64,000 bases of DNA from Forficula auricularia (GCA_024734495.1 JALMQS010000070.1:16244306-16308305); one strand, 5' to 3'; shown: positions 50,716-62,485, counted from the stretch's first letter. Made by a program: numbers and translations. Notes: generated from the letters alone by a model not told the origin.

Positions 50716-51781
50716 AAACTTTCAAAATAATACACATTATGAACGGAAATGATAATAGTAATAAATAAAAAACGAACTTTCAATGTTTTTTTTATTGAAA
50801 TTTTTTTGAATTTCGAATTCGGCTTAAGCAAGAATTATATGTACTGGTAAGATGTAGTCGTGGCGCATTCTGATCCCCAAATATAAACTATTATAGTATC
50901 ATTAGGACATTCGCTGAGCTTGGTTAATAATACTCTTTTCTTCAGAATCTGATAATGATTTTGAAGAGAATATGTCATTAATTTACTGAAAAACATAAAG
51001 AGAAAATGAACATACTGGTATTCGGGTTTTTACACTAACAGATTAAGGAATGCGTGTGTATGTAAGTATGAAGCCCCCTGCGTTTCGCAGCCATAACTCT
51101 GAGAGCTACAAAATTCGAAACTTAAGCCCGATATAGAAGAAGTACCTACAGCAAGTCTTTGGTTGAAATCGGAACACCAGAGATTGACATAAATAAATTT
51201 TAATCCGAATGAAATAAAGCAAGATTTTCGCAAAATAAATAATTTAATCTATAGTATTCCGTATATGGTAAGTCATAGAGCTTTGGGATTTGAAACTTAA
51301 GCTATCTAGAGGCTAGAATAAGTAGCTCGAGACTTTAACTAAAATCGAAGAAACCGAAGTTCATGTTTACTTGAAGTTTTTTGGTATTTTGAAATTTTGT
51401 CTTTTTTACAGTTTTCTCAAAACGGCTTGGGTAAACCCAAATTAAAGTAATTTTAATGTGGAAAATTGGTATGATGATTTCAAATAAATCAGAAACTAAT
51501 GTTCAAGTCATGCGGTGACCACACCAGTTGATTCTTTATTGCGATTGAAGGTACATATAGTGAATATAATATACCTAACTTTAGTTCTAAGCATATGTAA
51601 ATTACAATTTTATTAGATCCTTGGCGTGCCGTCAATATTTTATATCATTAAAAGTGTTTCGCGAGGAAAAAAGGGTTGAGAATCACTAATCTAAAATCTA
51701 ATCAGTTTTTCGCATTTTAACACCAGAATGAATATTTTTTGACTTTCTATTTGAGTTAACAAAATGAGAAATAAAAAATAA
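50716..51781. other. unassigned stretch
   Basis: 51050-51200 resembles retroelement 3' sequence (GCGTGTGTATGTAAGTATGA, GTTGAAATCGG) but is not assigned. GGGTTGAGAATCACT at 51673 looks like an isolated hAT right end. Confidence 0.4.
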
Positions 51782-51959
51782 TGTAACGGACTTTGCAAGA
51801 GATGAAATGAAATGCTGATTTGCGAGGTCTCTGACTGAGGAGATAAACAAGAGAGTTTGAATGGATTGTGGCTGTGAGTTGTTGTCATATTTGTTTGATA
51901 AATAAAGTCTTATTTATAATTGAATTGATTTAAATTATTTTACCCTTTAAAACGTTACA
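51782..51959 (+). mobile_element. candidate solo LTR
   Basis: Begins TGTAACG and ends CGTTACA, a 7-bp terminal inverted repeat with the TG...CA form of LTRs. ATAA flanks both sides (51778-51781 and 51960-51963), weak evidence in AT-rich DNA. An AATAAAGTC polyadenylation-like site lies at 51901. No internal region or second LTR adjoins it. The open frame on the minus strand is incidental. Confidence 0.6.
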
Positions 51960-53379
51960 ATAATAATAATAAAATAAATAAGTCGAGTCAATTCTAGGGT
52001 TCCTAACCTGCGGGTAATACAGATTTTAAAAAAGATAAAGACTTATATGCTGGCGCAGCATCAGAGGCAATCAACCAATCTTTCAAGATTTCTACACTCA
52101 CGAGGCAATCCAAGGGAGTTCCTAGAAGCGAAAGGGCAGTTCCAAGGCTCCGCTATTCTTCGGCCACCAATGAACTCTAGTTCTCTTTAAGTCATGTGAC
52201 TCTCTGGCCACGAGACCGTCATGCATGAGCCGGGCTCAGCATTAAGCTCACTCAGCAGCCAATAGAGGAAATTCAACTACTATGAGGCCACAACTATCAA
52301 AATGGTGGTCGGTCTGAACTCATCATAAAATTAATAACTAAATTTTTCACCTTGGAGATAGAAGCTCTCAAAGTGTCCGAACCCCGGCAGGCGATCGCAA
52401 TACTTCACATTATATCCTATAAAGGTGAATTTCAAAGCGAAATAACGTCATAACATAACACACCTTAGCAGTATAATTACTGCTTTATAAAATGTATATA
52501 TACATTTCTCGCACAAAATCAAACATGGACGCTTACAAGAGGGGGTAGGGGGTTTCCTAGATTGATATTATTTATTTATTTATTATGAATTGTTCAGTTC
52601 CTTTCATGTTTTTCAGCCCTGTTGCAAATGTAAAATCTTTTTTTGCTAAATGTTATACCCTCCTACATAAAATGAATAAGTTCATACATGATAAAAACAT
52701 TAAATTGAGATGTCAATAAATTTTACTAACCCTCAGGTTATTTAATCAAATATTATCTTTATTAGGTGCCGTATCGTCGTGTATTCTGATAAGACCTTTT
52801 CTCAAAAATGTGCGCTCTAAGTGACTTAAGTCGAAACTTTTCTTTCTTTCATTTAAATAGGATCTTCACAGTTACAATATTAACGTCACACAAAAAAGAG
52901 AAATTCGGGACTGCTTTTGTCGCTTTTATCGTCGTCTTATCGTTTATTAGAGCTTTAACGCGAACACCCTCTTAGCTGTTTTATTTGAAGAAGATTAGGC
53001 AAAAATTCCAATGGTCTGCATTATAAAGAATTTTTATTCAAAAATGTTTAATCTAATAGTTTCAGCCAAAACACCTTAGCTGATTTTCATATATGTATTC
53101 ATCTTGTTTACAAAAATATAATCATAAATATACATACGAGATTTATTTAGAAAAATACAATCAAAAATAAAGGTGAAAAGGTACACCATTGCTATTGATT
53201 CGAAAAGAAACATCATATTTTCCATTTGTTAGCCAAGCTTAATATTTCATTTGAATATTATAAATAATAAATGATTGAAAAAATAATACTCAAAACAAGC
53301 GAATAAAGAAGAAATTCGATTATAGGGGGGGGGGGGGGTATTTAAAAGAAGGCAGAAAATATTTGAAAATGAATTTTAA
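51960..53379. other. unassigned stretch
   Basis: About 51998-52440 is GC-richer (TTCTTCGGCCACCAATGAAC, CATGAGCCGGGCTCAGCATT) with no convincing frame. GGGTTCCTAACCTGCGGG at 52000 resembles a hAT end. 52440-53320 is AT-rich. A G14 run lies at 53325-53338. Confidence 0.4.
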
Positions 53380-53399
53380 TCAGGCTCTATGTACAGTTG

Positions 53400-53475
53400 A
53401 ATTGTGAACTCTATAGGACACGACATTTTGTATGTTGTGTATTTTCTGGATAGATAAATAAAATAAATAAATAAA
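53400..53475 (+). repeat. non-LTR 3' end fragment
   Basis: AACTCTATAGGACACGACAT, TGTGTATTTTCTGGATA and (AATA)n match the end of the element at 23560-24500. Confidence 0.7.
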
Positions 53476-53614
53476 TTTAGTAATGACACCCAGAAAAAGG
53501 GAACTAGACTTTTCATTTTCTTTAGAATATCGAAATGAATACCTATATTTTATTTGCACCAATTTGTCAATTGAAAGGATTTTAAGATGAAACATTTCAT
53601 AATTTAAATTTTTT

Positions 53615-53798
53615 AACGAAAATGAATTTAGGTCAAATCAAAGATTTTAATAGATACCTATGTTTATATTGCATGTAGGAGGGTCTTGTCCCCCGGGAGT
53701 CAAACCCAAGCACTAGTACGCTTTCCGGGCAACTAGTCATATATGCAATATAAACCTATCTATTAAAATCCTTGATTTGAATTAATTTCATTTTCGTT
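53615..53798. mobile_element. foldback with a tRNA-like centre
   Basis: Arms (53615-53680 and 53738-53798) share AACGAAAATGAATT, AATCAAAGATTTTAATAGAT and TTTATATTGCAT. The 57-bp centre, on the minus strand, reads TAGTTGCCCGGAAAGCGTAC, TAGTGCTTGGGTTTGACTCC, CGGGGGACAAG. It has a B-box-like GGTTTGACTCC and an A-box-like start, as in a SINE head. Confidence 0.75.
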
Positions 53799-54119
53799 AA
53801 TAAAATTGATTAAATATCGCGAGTTGATTTTAAGAATAAAATCTTTCTCAAATAGACACTCATTTCCTTGCATTAAATTTTTTTTTCAAAACAAATCAGA
53901 GAAAATATTGAAACCATTTTGAAGACACAGTATGCTTTCCAAAAATCTCACCAATTTGGCAAATTTTCGTTAGCACACAATTTGTGCTAGAAAGTTAAGA
54001 CTTCGAACAGTTTATTAATATAAACTTGGATATTGAGTTTCTGTTCATTAGCTACAATTGTTCGATGGCCTCCTAAACCACAAATTAAATTTTTCTAATA
54101 TCCTGCATTTTTAAATTGG

Positions 54120-54860
54120 AAGTTTTTTTTATAATGATATTGATACAAGAAGAAGTTGCACCAAGAAGGTATAACCTCTGAAGTCCGCGGTGGACCCTTG
54201 TATCGTGAAGATAAGAGATTTATGGATTGGATAGGAGTCGAAGGTATCTGTGAATGCTGGTCTTGAAAGATTGAAGATTATAATTTGCTGGTAAGACGGT
54301 CGGGGGAAGAGAGGTCCAGTCTCTAGGTGTCATAGGGATAAATGAATTAACGAATGCGTTTGTTCGATTAATATCCAGTTTAAACGCGTGGGGTGTTGAA
54401 TCTTAGAAAATCGTGTATTCCACGCAAATGAAGCCTTTGGTGGGATTATCGATTTTATTTCGTCAGAACAAAAGCCATGGTAATATCTATAAAAAAGGGA
54501 AAGGGCGGAGACAGATCTACGATGGGCGAGNNNNNNNNNNNNNNNNNNNNNNNNNNNNNNNNNNNNNNNNNNNNNNNNNNNNNNNNNNNNNNNNNNNNNN
54601 NNNNNNNNNNNNNNNNNNNNNNNNNNNNNNGGGGGGGCGATCGCCCCCTCCACCCCTCCCCCCTGGATCCGCCCTTGGGATCGCCTATCAGTCTGATAAC
54701 CCGCCTCTGAATTGCATCTAAGGTATTAAGAGAATGCTTGGAGGCTCCTCTCCACAAATGCGAGCAATATTCAAGACAGGGGCGAATTTGAGCCTTGTAT
54801 AATATAAGGAGTTGAGTGGGGGTGAAAGTTTGAAGTTTAGAACCCCAAAAGCTAATCAAT
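54120..54860 (-). pseudogene. jockey-like non-LTR reverse transcriptase fragment, broken by a gap
   Basis: The minus strand encodes FTPTQLLILYKAQIRPC, LEYCSHLWRGASKHSLN, LDAIQRRVIRLIGDP (54859 to about 54680). After the gap come LAHRRSVSALSLFYRYYHGF, CSDEIKSIIPP and FSKIQHPTRLNWILIEQ. This is the region after the catalytic palm of jockey/CR1-type enzymes. Between IGDP and LAHRR a GC-rich insert (GGGCGGATCCAGGGGGGAGG) starts and runs into the Ns. Paralogues: 15.9-16.3 and 46.0-46.3 kb. Confidence 0.85.
54531..54630. other. assembly gap (100 N)
   Basis: Exactly 100 Ns, next to a G/C-rich run (GGGGGGGCGATCGCCCCC). The round number suggests a gap of unknown size. Confidence 0.99.
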
Positions 54861-56136
54861 TCTTCATTTCGTAAATAAATTCTTATTTAGAAGTAATCTT
54901 CCGCGAGATTAAAAAAGACAATTTTCCGAAATTTGAAAATATTGTATATTTCCGAAATTATGGTGTAATTTTGTAAAGTTATTTATGTATAAGGATGGGA
55001 AGCGATAAGGAAGGAAGAGAAAAAGTTAAAGAAGGTCAGAAATTCTAATGTTTAAGCAAATGTTAAATGTTAATGATAACCAATCTGTACAAGCCTAAAC
55101 CCCCAAGAGGAAACGCTAAAGAATCTTAAATAAATAAAATAAATGTAGATGTACTTTAATGGCTTAGTATGTAGAAATTTCCTGACGGAAAATTTGTGAG
55201 GTTAATTTTTGAGCCCACAAGGTAGTTTTAGTTCTTCTGACATACAAAACCAGCTAATAAATTTCAGAAAAATATATACCTACGTATCTGAACTTTAGTA
55301 GCTGGTTTAGTATGTCATAACTCATAACTGTCTCTACTAAATATCCGAGTTTTTGATCCCTGCTTTCAATTTCCGAGGGGATGTTGTGCAGCTCTTCTTA
55401 TACGTACAAACTAACTTATCTAATATCATTTTAGATAACCTTATTAAATTGGCATTTTTTACGGCCTTCTATTCTTGAGATATCGTGGGTATCACGAACG
55501 AGGTAGAAAGAACCTAGGTATACCAAGACAAACGGGCATTCATTCTTATAGCTAATACAAACATGGCACAAGATCCTAGGGCTAGACACGAACAGACAAA
55601 TTTCTCGTATCATTCATTTCCACGTAGGAACTAACAAAAAAAGTCAGTTAAGCCCTGGAGTACCTACTATAATTTCTGGTATTTAAAATGGACATATCTC
55701 TTATTTTGTTTAATTTTAATAATAATATTTTAATATTTTAATAATAATTTTAATTTTAATAATAATACAAAAATAAGTTTTGGCGTATCGGTATTGTAAT
55801 CTTGTAGCTTTTGTGTCACTGGAACGAAAAGAAATCCTCATGGGAATCAAGCTTAAAAAATTGCATTTACTTTTATAATGGAAAAAATGCCAATTAAGGA
55901 CAAGTCATAAAATCCCACAGAGATCAACAAAAGTAATTAGAGACCTTTCTATTTATAATTACCAATGAAAATTGTATACACCTAATGAATGAACTTTTAC
56001 TGAAGGTGCGATGAAAAGATTTTTCTTAAATGTAGTCTCAACTAATACCAGAGATTAAGACTGGACTCGTTCCAGATGAAGTGAATAAATATATAGAATA
56101 ATTTATACGAAATAGAAAAATTTAATTTATAGGTAG
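54861..56136. other. unassigned stretch
   Basis: A small hairpin, GACATACAAAACCAGCTA (55239-55256) with TAGCTGGTTTAGTATGTC (55299-55316). An ATAA-rich simple patch at 55715-55770. No gene. Confidence 0.45.
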
Positions 56137-56245
56137 TAATTAAAGTAAAGAAAATTTTTGAAATTTCAAAAATTTTCTTTACTTTAATTAAAATGTTCCA
56201 CCAAGAACCTACACCATTCTCCCTTAACAAAATTATAGTAATTAA
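56137..56245. repeat. perfect 54-bp palindrome plus conserved flank
   Basis: 56137-56190 is a perfect palindrome with no spacer, centred on TTTGAAATTTCAAA. The following AAAATGTTCCACCAAGAACC, TACACCATTCTCCCTTAA matches the flank of the 5689-5768 palindrome. Confidence 0.85.
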
Positions 56246-57578
56246 TTTTTTTATCATTATAAATTAAATTGAATATCTATTTACAACTTAATTTGTTATT
56301 GGTGATAGGGTAGGGGTGACATCTTTTGAGTTATATAAAATTTATAATTACATGTAAGGGATTAGCGAATTGATCCCTCCTGACATCTGTTGACAGAAAG
56401 TGAAAAGTGAAAAGAAACCATTTCTATTTTCCCATAAGAACAATAAATTTACTTCTCCCGTTATTTAGTAAAAAAAAAGTAAATAATTAATAATTAATTA
56501 ATACTCCCGCTATCATGCTTATAATTTAGTGATTTTTACCCGGGATAGAAATGAAATTTTCTTATGTGTTGAACATGCGGCTTTCTCGAGGACATGAAAC
56601 CATTTTACCAAAATCAAAAGGGGTAGTTAACGAAGAAGTAAATGTATTATTCATATGGAAAAATAACTCCTTCCAATAGATGTCAGGAGGGGTGAACTCT
56701 CTCGATTTTACATGTAATTATTTAACATGCACATTGGAATCGTATGTAACCCACGTATGTTTTGTATGGTTTGTTTTGATGTCAAAATTTTTGAATTTTT
56801 AAAATGTTAGACTTTCTATAGTTTCAGAGCTTCCGGTTCAAAAATGCTGTAGATAAGAAAAAAAAAACCCGAAGATTTACTTGTATAGCCATCGAGCGAT
56901 TGTGGGTAATGAGCTAAAATTTGGCAAGCAATTTTGAATTAAAAAACCCCTGTGCAAATTTTCAACTTTCAATCTCAAACCGTTCGCTAGAAAAAAAGTC
57001 AAAAGACTAAAACTTGAGGAACAGATTTCTGAAATTTCAATTTTTATTTGTATAAATAATCCAAGATGATAGCCAAAATTATTCAAGTGATTATAACAAT
57101 ATATCAAAAGAATTTATTTATACTGGTAGTCATATATTTTATTATTTTATCGATAAAATATAAATCCAAAAGAATTTCGAGAATGTTCCCAAATCAAAGA
57201 AAGTAAAGTTTAATACAAATGGCTTCTTCCTTGATATAGTAAGGGGTGATACTTTGATCGCACTCTTAGGCTGTCCAACTCAAAAGAAAGGTTCAAATAT
57301 GCGAATCAAATAAATTTCAAATCAATATTTAAAGAAGCTCTTTTGAAAAAATCAAAGCCTTACACACGTCCCCTTGCTGGTAGTGAATCCCCAATAAATA
57401 CCACCCTTCTGAATATCAATAAATTTCTATAAAACACCCTCTTCGGAAAAAAAAGGTCTTTAGAAATAGATTTCTGCTATTAATAAATAACAGCAGATTT
57501 TACACACAATTGATAATAGAAAATTATAAATATTTTTTATTAGAATATGAAAAGTTTTACATGAAAGTACAAGTTTCG
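56246..57578. other. unassigned stretch
   Basis: A worn inverted repeat spans about 56345-56720 (TTACATGTAAGGGATTAGCG, CCTCCTGACATCTGTTGACA with TAGATGTCAGGAGGGGTGAA, ACATGTAATTA), so another small TIR element probably lies here. The rest is AT-rich. Confidence 0.5.
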
Positions 57579-57958
57579 AAACTTCAAAAAAATAAAATCC
57601 AACAAATACAATAAATGCACTAAAAGTTATAAAATAATTATCCAATTTAGTTACAACTAAACGACGAAATTTTTCCATGAAATCACTTTTTGAAGTCAGT
57701 GCCAATCATACATTTTATGAATCGCACTCGACAGATCTTAGTACTTTTGCCGTGTAATGAAGACACCATCGCGTAAGCTCCCTTATATAGTTTGTTTACC
57801 ACCGACTTCAAAAAGTGATTTCATGGAAAAATTTTGTCTTTTAGTTGTAACTAAATTAGATAATTATTTTATATCTTTTATTGCATTTTATTTGATTTTC
57901 GAGTTCTTAATATTTTATTTGTTGCATTTAATTTTTTAAAGTCGTTTTTTTTCTTCTA
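57579..57958. mobile_element. ACCGACTTC foldback part only
   Basis: Arms from AAACTTCAAAAAAATAAAAT to TTTAAAGTCGTTTTTTTTC, loop with TTTGCCGTGTAATGAAGACA. Directly followed by a second, fuller copy in tandem. Confidence 0.75.
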
Positions 57959-57961
57959 AAA

Positions 57962-58674
57962 ATTATTAACCGACTTCAAAAAAGGAGGAGGTTCTCTATT
58001 CGACTGATTTTTTTTTTCTTTTGTGCCTATGTTACCTCATATCTCCGCCAATTGTGAACCGATTTTGAAAAAAAAATTGCATTGGGTCCAGTCTACCTTC
58101 CGATTGGCCCCATTTTTTTTTATAGGTATTAGACCCTTTTTGTTAGGTTTGTTCAGGACTAACTTCTTTGTTTATGAACCGATTTCGATGATTCTTTTTT
58201 TATTGGAAAGGGGGTATCTTAGGGATGGTGTCATATTAATTTGGTCAAGTTCTGATGATATGATCACTATTAATAACATCACTAAAAAGAGAAAAATAAA
58301 AATAATTTTTAAGAAAAAAATAAAACCGATTTCAAAAAATTAAATGCAACAAATAAAACACACTAAAAGGTATAAAATAATTATTATCTTATTTAGTTAC
58401 AAGTAAACTACGAAATATTAACATGAAATTACTTTTTTAAGTCGGTGCCAAACAGATACCTTTTATGAATCGCACTCGACGGATCTTACTTAGTACGTTT
58501 GGAGGGTATGCTCGCTTATAGGTATAGTTTGTTTGGCACCGACTTAAAAAAGTAATTTACTAAATAAGAAAATAATTATTTTATACCTTTTAGTGTATTT
58601 TATTTGTTGCATTTAATTTTTGAAGTCGGTTTTATTTTTTTCTTAAAAATTATTTTTATTTTTATTCCTTTTTC
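57962..58674 (+). mobile_element. ACCGACTTC composite foldback element, near full length
   Basis: Head ATTATTAACCGACTTC, AAAAAAGGAGGAGGTTCTC; tail region CCGCCAATTGTGAACCGATT, TTGGAAAGGGGGTATCTTAG, GATGATATGATCACTATTAA; then the foldback (about 58290-58674). It is the inverted counterpart of 3432-4160 and helps define the full unit of about 0.71-0.73 kb. Confidence 0.8.
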
Positions 58675-59955
58675 AATTCTAAATATAATTATATGTTGTA
58701 TGTATTTCTGACCGTTTGTGAAAAATGAACTCAGGTTAGATGTGTTGGAAAATGGCATGAAATACTATATTCTTGTGGTCGGCCCTTCTCTTTTCATGTT
58801 GAACCTTTCTCTTGTTTGTCTTTTCCTTCAGGTCCTTTCTTTTCATTTTACTCCACGAATCCTTTAGCTTCCTCCTTACCCTTTACCATCAAACGATTGA
58901 GCGACTACAAACTTGGAAATAAGCCTCTATGTAGGTTTGTGGTCTATCTCCATAGAATGTACGTTACTGAACACTCTGAGTGGAGAAGCCCGAATTATGC
59001 CCCTCTTTTCTCCACGTCTAGTTGAATTCAACTCAATCTTGACATCCATTTTAGAGATCAATAATATATTGCAATGCACTTAAATTGCCGGCAGACAGCT
59101 TGCCAAATGTTACTCCGACGTCCACAAAATCAAATATTTAAAACTGGCCCTTTTCATCTAGAATCGTGAGTCAGCTTCGATCGTTTTGGGGACGATTCAC
59201 CCTTCTTTAACCCAACTAATGAATTTTTCGAATTCTTCATTTCAAGAACCTAGTAATTTTCTCTTTCGTTCATTCCCCAAAGAGGCTTATAACCTGGTCT
59301 GTAGTGGAGGGTATACAGCGTATGTGGTTTGATCTGAGCAAATAGCATTTACCTTGTTCTAGTTGAAAATTTAAGAATTTTTGAAACATTAACTTTCACA
59401 TATAGTAAATATTTTAATTGTTTCGATTTGTTTTTTAAAAAATGTCCGACTAAAACATTTTATTTTATTATAATATATATACATTATACCTTTTGATTGT
59501 TACGGTCCTTATATAGCTTCAACTGATTTTAGAACTACAGCGGTGCTTATAAAAAACAAATTAATCATTCATTTCATTCATTATGTTATTTCAGGAAATA
59601 ATAACTCTCCTTGTATTTTCCCATCAAAAAGATGTATTGATATTCTCAAATGCATAATTAAAAAAAAAAACATTAGATAAATCAACTCTAATCTTATATT
59701 CCACATAAACACATTTATTAATAGTATAGTAAATTTATTTGTAAACGATTTTTTTTCTCGTTTTTAGCCCTTAATCCTTGTATCCATTTTTATATTAATA
59801 CATATACTTACCTACTATATATAATATAATAAAGGCCTTTTTTCTATCCCTTAAAAGGCTTAAACTACTGCACAGAAATAAATGAAATTTAACTTACGAT
59901 ATAGGTATAGAAGAAAAATAAATACGAAAATGAAATAATAACGTTATAATCAATT
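58675..59955. other. mostly non-repetitive stretch
   Basis: About 58740-59300 has mixed composition without matches in the window; the 69-codon frame at 58816-59025 is unidentified. 59300-59955 is AT-rich. No gene recognised. Confidence 0.4.
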
Positions 59956-60410
59956 AAAGTTCAGACGAGTTTTAGTCGAATAAAAATTATTCTCGCTGAG
60001 GAACTATTAAAATATTAATAATACAAAAAAGGAATAAATAAAGATGATTCGAGAATCTTTGGACTAATCCATTTCTAAGAACTCTCAATATATAAGGTCG
60101 GAAATAACTAAGTGTGCATAGACAAGTCATAGTTTTCTTTTTAGCAATAAAATTAGAGGAAATTTAAGATTTCCTTATAGGACAGGTTGATTCATTGTGG
60201 AAGATGGTCGATTTCCATCTCAGGGACTGTGGAGTTTAATTAATTTCTGACTCCTAGCCTCACTCACACAAAGCAGTACCCGTTTGGGGCGAAAGTCAAA
60301 AAATATATTTAAAAAAAATGTTTAATTTTAAAAATAACGAAAAGAATGCCGTATTCGATGAAATTTGCAAAAAAAAAAGTCAAGATTAAAATAAAATTTC
60401 AAAAAATAAA
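59956..60410 (+). repeat. 0.43-kb dispersed repeat, copy 2
   Basis: Paralogue of 47862-48292, with several small insertions and deletions. Confidence 0.8.
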
Positions 60411-60439
60411 GGATACTTTTTTGGACAGCATGCCCTACT

Positions 60440-60735
60440 TGAAAAGTCATCAACAGCCACTGATATATATGATATATCAAAGCGCTCAGCGTGCACAGGC
60501 CAAGCATTGACTTGGCTGTACACGTTGTACCTACGCTATTTACAGGAACCATTTCGAGCCAAGTTCGACCTCCCTGCAGATCGGAGCTGAAATTATACAC
60601 ATGTAATTATGCAATTCATCTTAAGGAGTCTACCAAATTTCAATAATATAGGTTAAATAGATTCTGAGATATGGACTTGAGAAAATATTTTGACACTCAC
60701 TCACTGACAGGTCATCAAAACCTATAGGGTACTTT
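60440..60735. repeat. probable retroelement 3' sequence
   Basis: TTCAATAATATAGGTTAAAT, GACACTCACTCACTGACAGG and TCATCAAAACCTATAGGGTA form a block I recognise from arthropod dispersed repeats. The family is not assigned and it occurs once here. Confidence 0.5.
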
Positions 60736-60829
60736 AAATCATTCCAGCAATATGAAAATTCGCCTGCTAGTAGAGTTTGGGACAAAAACAAAGAAAAAAA
60801 TTCAAAAAATCCAAACTTTCTATCTTTCA

Positions 60830-61000
60830 ACCACTTTAAAATGGAGGGGAGGGTCAAAAATGGAAATTCTAGCCCGTTGGAACAAACTCAACCAAAGTTT
60901 GTATACATATTCTGTGGGCCCCCTGAAGGCTAGAAATATAAAAAAACTAACCACTCAAAATGGGGGGGGGGGGGGGGTCAAAAAAAAATTTCTAGCCCTT
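60830..61000. repeat. GTATACAT/GTGGGCCC repeat, inverted relative to 9.7 kb
   Basis: GTTTGTATACATATTCTGTG, GGCCCCCTGAAGGCTAGAAA and a G16 run (60962-60977) followed by TCAAAAAAAA are the reverse complement of the unit at 9612-9928. About one and a half units. Confidence 0.75.
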
Positions 61001-61042
61001 TGGACCAACGGGCTTCCTCACAGCTTACAAAAAGAAGAGAAA

Positions 61043-61234
61043 TCTCAACCAAAACATTCTGTGAAAAAACAGGCCAAGTTCGAAAAAGTGGTGGAATCTA
61101 TTGTGTAGCCAAGTTAAATTCGCCAAGAATAATTTAGTTGAGAAAATATTAGATCTCTCAACTTAATTATTCACAATAGATTTCACTACTTTTTCGAACT
61201 TCCCCTGTTTTTTCACAGAATGTTTTGGTTGAGA
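61043..61234. mobile_element. small foldback element
   Basis: TCTCAACCAAAACATTCTGT, GAAAAAACAGG, AAGTTCGAAAAAGT (left) pair with ACTTTTTCGAACTT, CCTGTTTTTTCACAGAATG, TTTTGGTTGAGA (right). An inner pair GAATAATTTAGTTGAGA/CTCTCAACTTAATTATTC sits at the centre; the right arm lacks about 20 bases. Confidence 0.8.
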
Positions 61235-62370
61235 TATATATATATATACCGGGGGGTGTCTTTATAATCTCACAGGCTTCTCCACATAACCGGCACTTTA
61301 CCGACTGCGTTCCAGTTTGCATTTCAATTGATGTGGTGATATTATTATATATATCGTACATACTTTAAACTCACACGATTTCCAGATACTTTCTGGTTGA
61401 TAATCTCTGAAAATCAAGATGTTGAAATGAACCATAACTGAACAAAAAAAAAAAATTATCTATTCCGGAAAATCCGGAGATCAGGCATTTTATCAAAATG
61501 CTCAAAATCAATATTCAGTTAATAAATTGATAAAGAATAAAAAGTATGTTAACAAATAAATGAATGGTCTGTTTCTATTAATTATAAAACAAAAAAAATG
61601 TTTTGTAAATTCGTTTTCATTTGAATTGCTAAATTAATGATTTGCGTTTGATCTGATAAACGTCTCTATATGAGTATAATGGACAAAGGTACTTATTTAG
61701 TTAGCTCGGGCATATCGAAATTGAGAGTTAGTTGATTGGAAACTGTTAAAAGTAATCGATGAAATTACAGATGACGTCAACGACAAAATTTAATTGATAA
61801 AGTGTCATGTTTATATCAACCGAAAAAGTATCTAAAGATAGAATTGGGGTGACATATGGTTGATAGTTGTGTGGCTCTCTGATGAAGGGGCTGCATCAAT
61901 GCAGGGGTGAGGACACTCAAAGCTAGATTCAGATTAGCTTCGTGTCAGAACTGAACAAGCCATTGACCTGCTTCGAGCATCCTTAAGCAGCCATCGACAC
62001 CTATTTAACATCCTAATTTTGAACAGTCAAGCTTGGATACTATTTTAGAGACATTAAAACAGGTATTGTATAAAAATAAATATTCCCTACGCATGTAAGA
62101 AATAAGAAGCTAAGAAACTTCTCTACGAAATGAATGAAAGAGGATAATTTCGAGCTGGAAAATCCATTGAAATTAATTACGATTTTAAAGGGTTTTCCAC
62201 AAAAGAGATATAGGTAAATTTTTCCACGGAGAAAATAGATGTATAAAGAGCAACACTAATAAGGTCAGGTTTTACTTTTTAAACGGAATCCTTTAGCCAT
62301 AGAGGTTAAAAATTCAAAATTATAAAATTTCAACAATGTTAAAGTAATTTTTGGGGACGGAGTGATAAGT
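61235..62370. other. unassigned stretch with a CRE-like palindrome
   Basis: TGACGTCA at 61772-61779. About 61640-62000 has mixed composition and no match in the window. No coding signal. Confidence 0.4.
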
Positions 62371-62431
62371 GAAATTGAGTGGATATTGATGAGGCAGTCC
62401 AAAAAAGAAGATAATTTATACTATCTTTCCA

Positions 62432-62485
62432 TTCATAAACCGACGTTTCGCAGTATATCCTCTCCTTCTTCAGGGCTTTAAAAAG
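62432..62485 (-). ncRNA. hammerhead motif, stem II weak
   Basis: Minus strand: CTGAAGA (62473 to 62467), extra A, GGAG with CTGC (one mismatch), GAAA (62449 to 62446), ACGTCGGTTTATG. Core intact. Confidence 0.65.

Noticed and set aside
57757..58343. Frames of 60 and 106 codons on the plus strand
   Set aside because: They translate the ACCGACTTC composite repeat; equivalent frames appear in other copies and are not conserved as protein.
60962..60977. G16 run as a regulatory G-quadruplex (also G14 at 53325 and G10 at 26804)
   Set aside because: Homopolymer runs inside repeats, prone to sequencing error, with no supporting context.
61879..61915. CTGATGAAGGGG as another hammerhead
   Set aside because: No GAAA, no paired stem II and no cleavage triplet follow.
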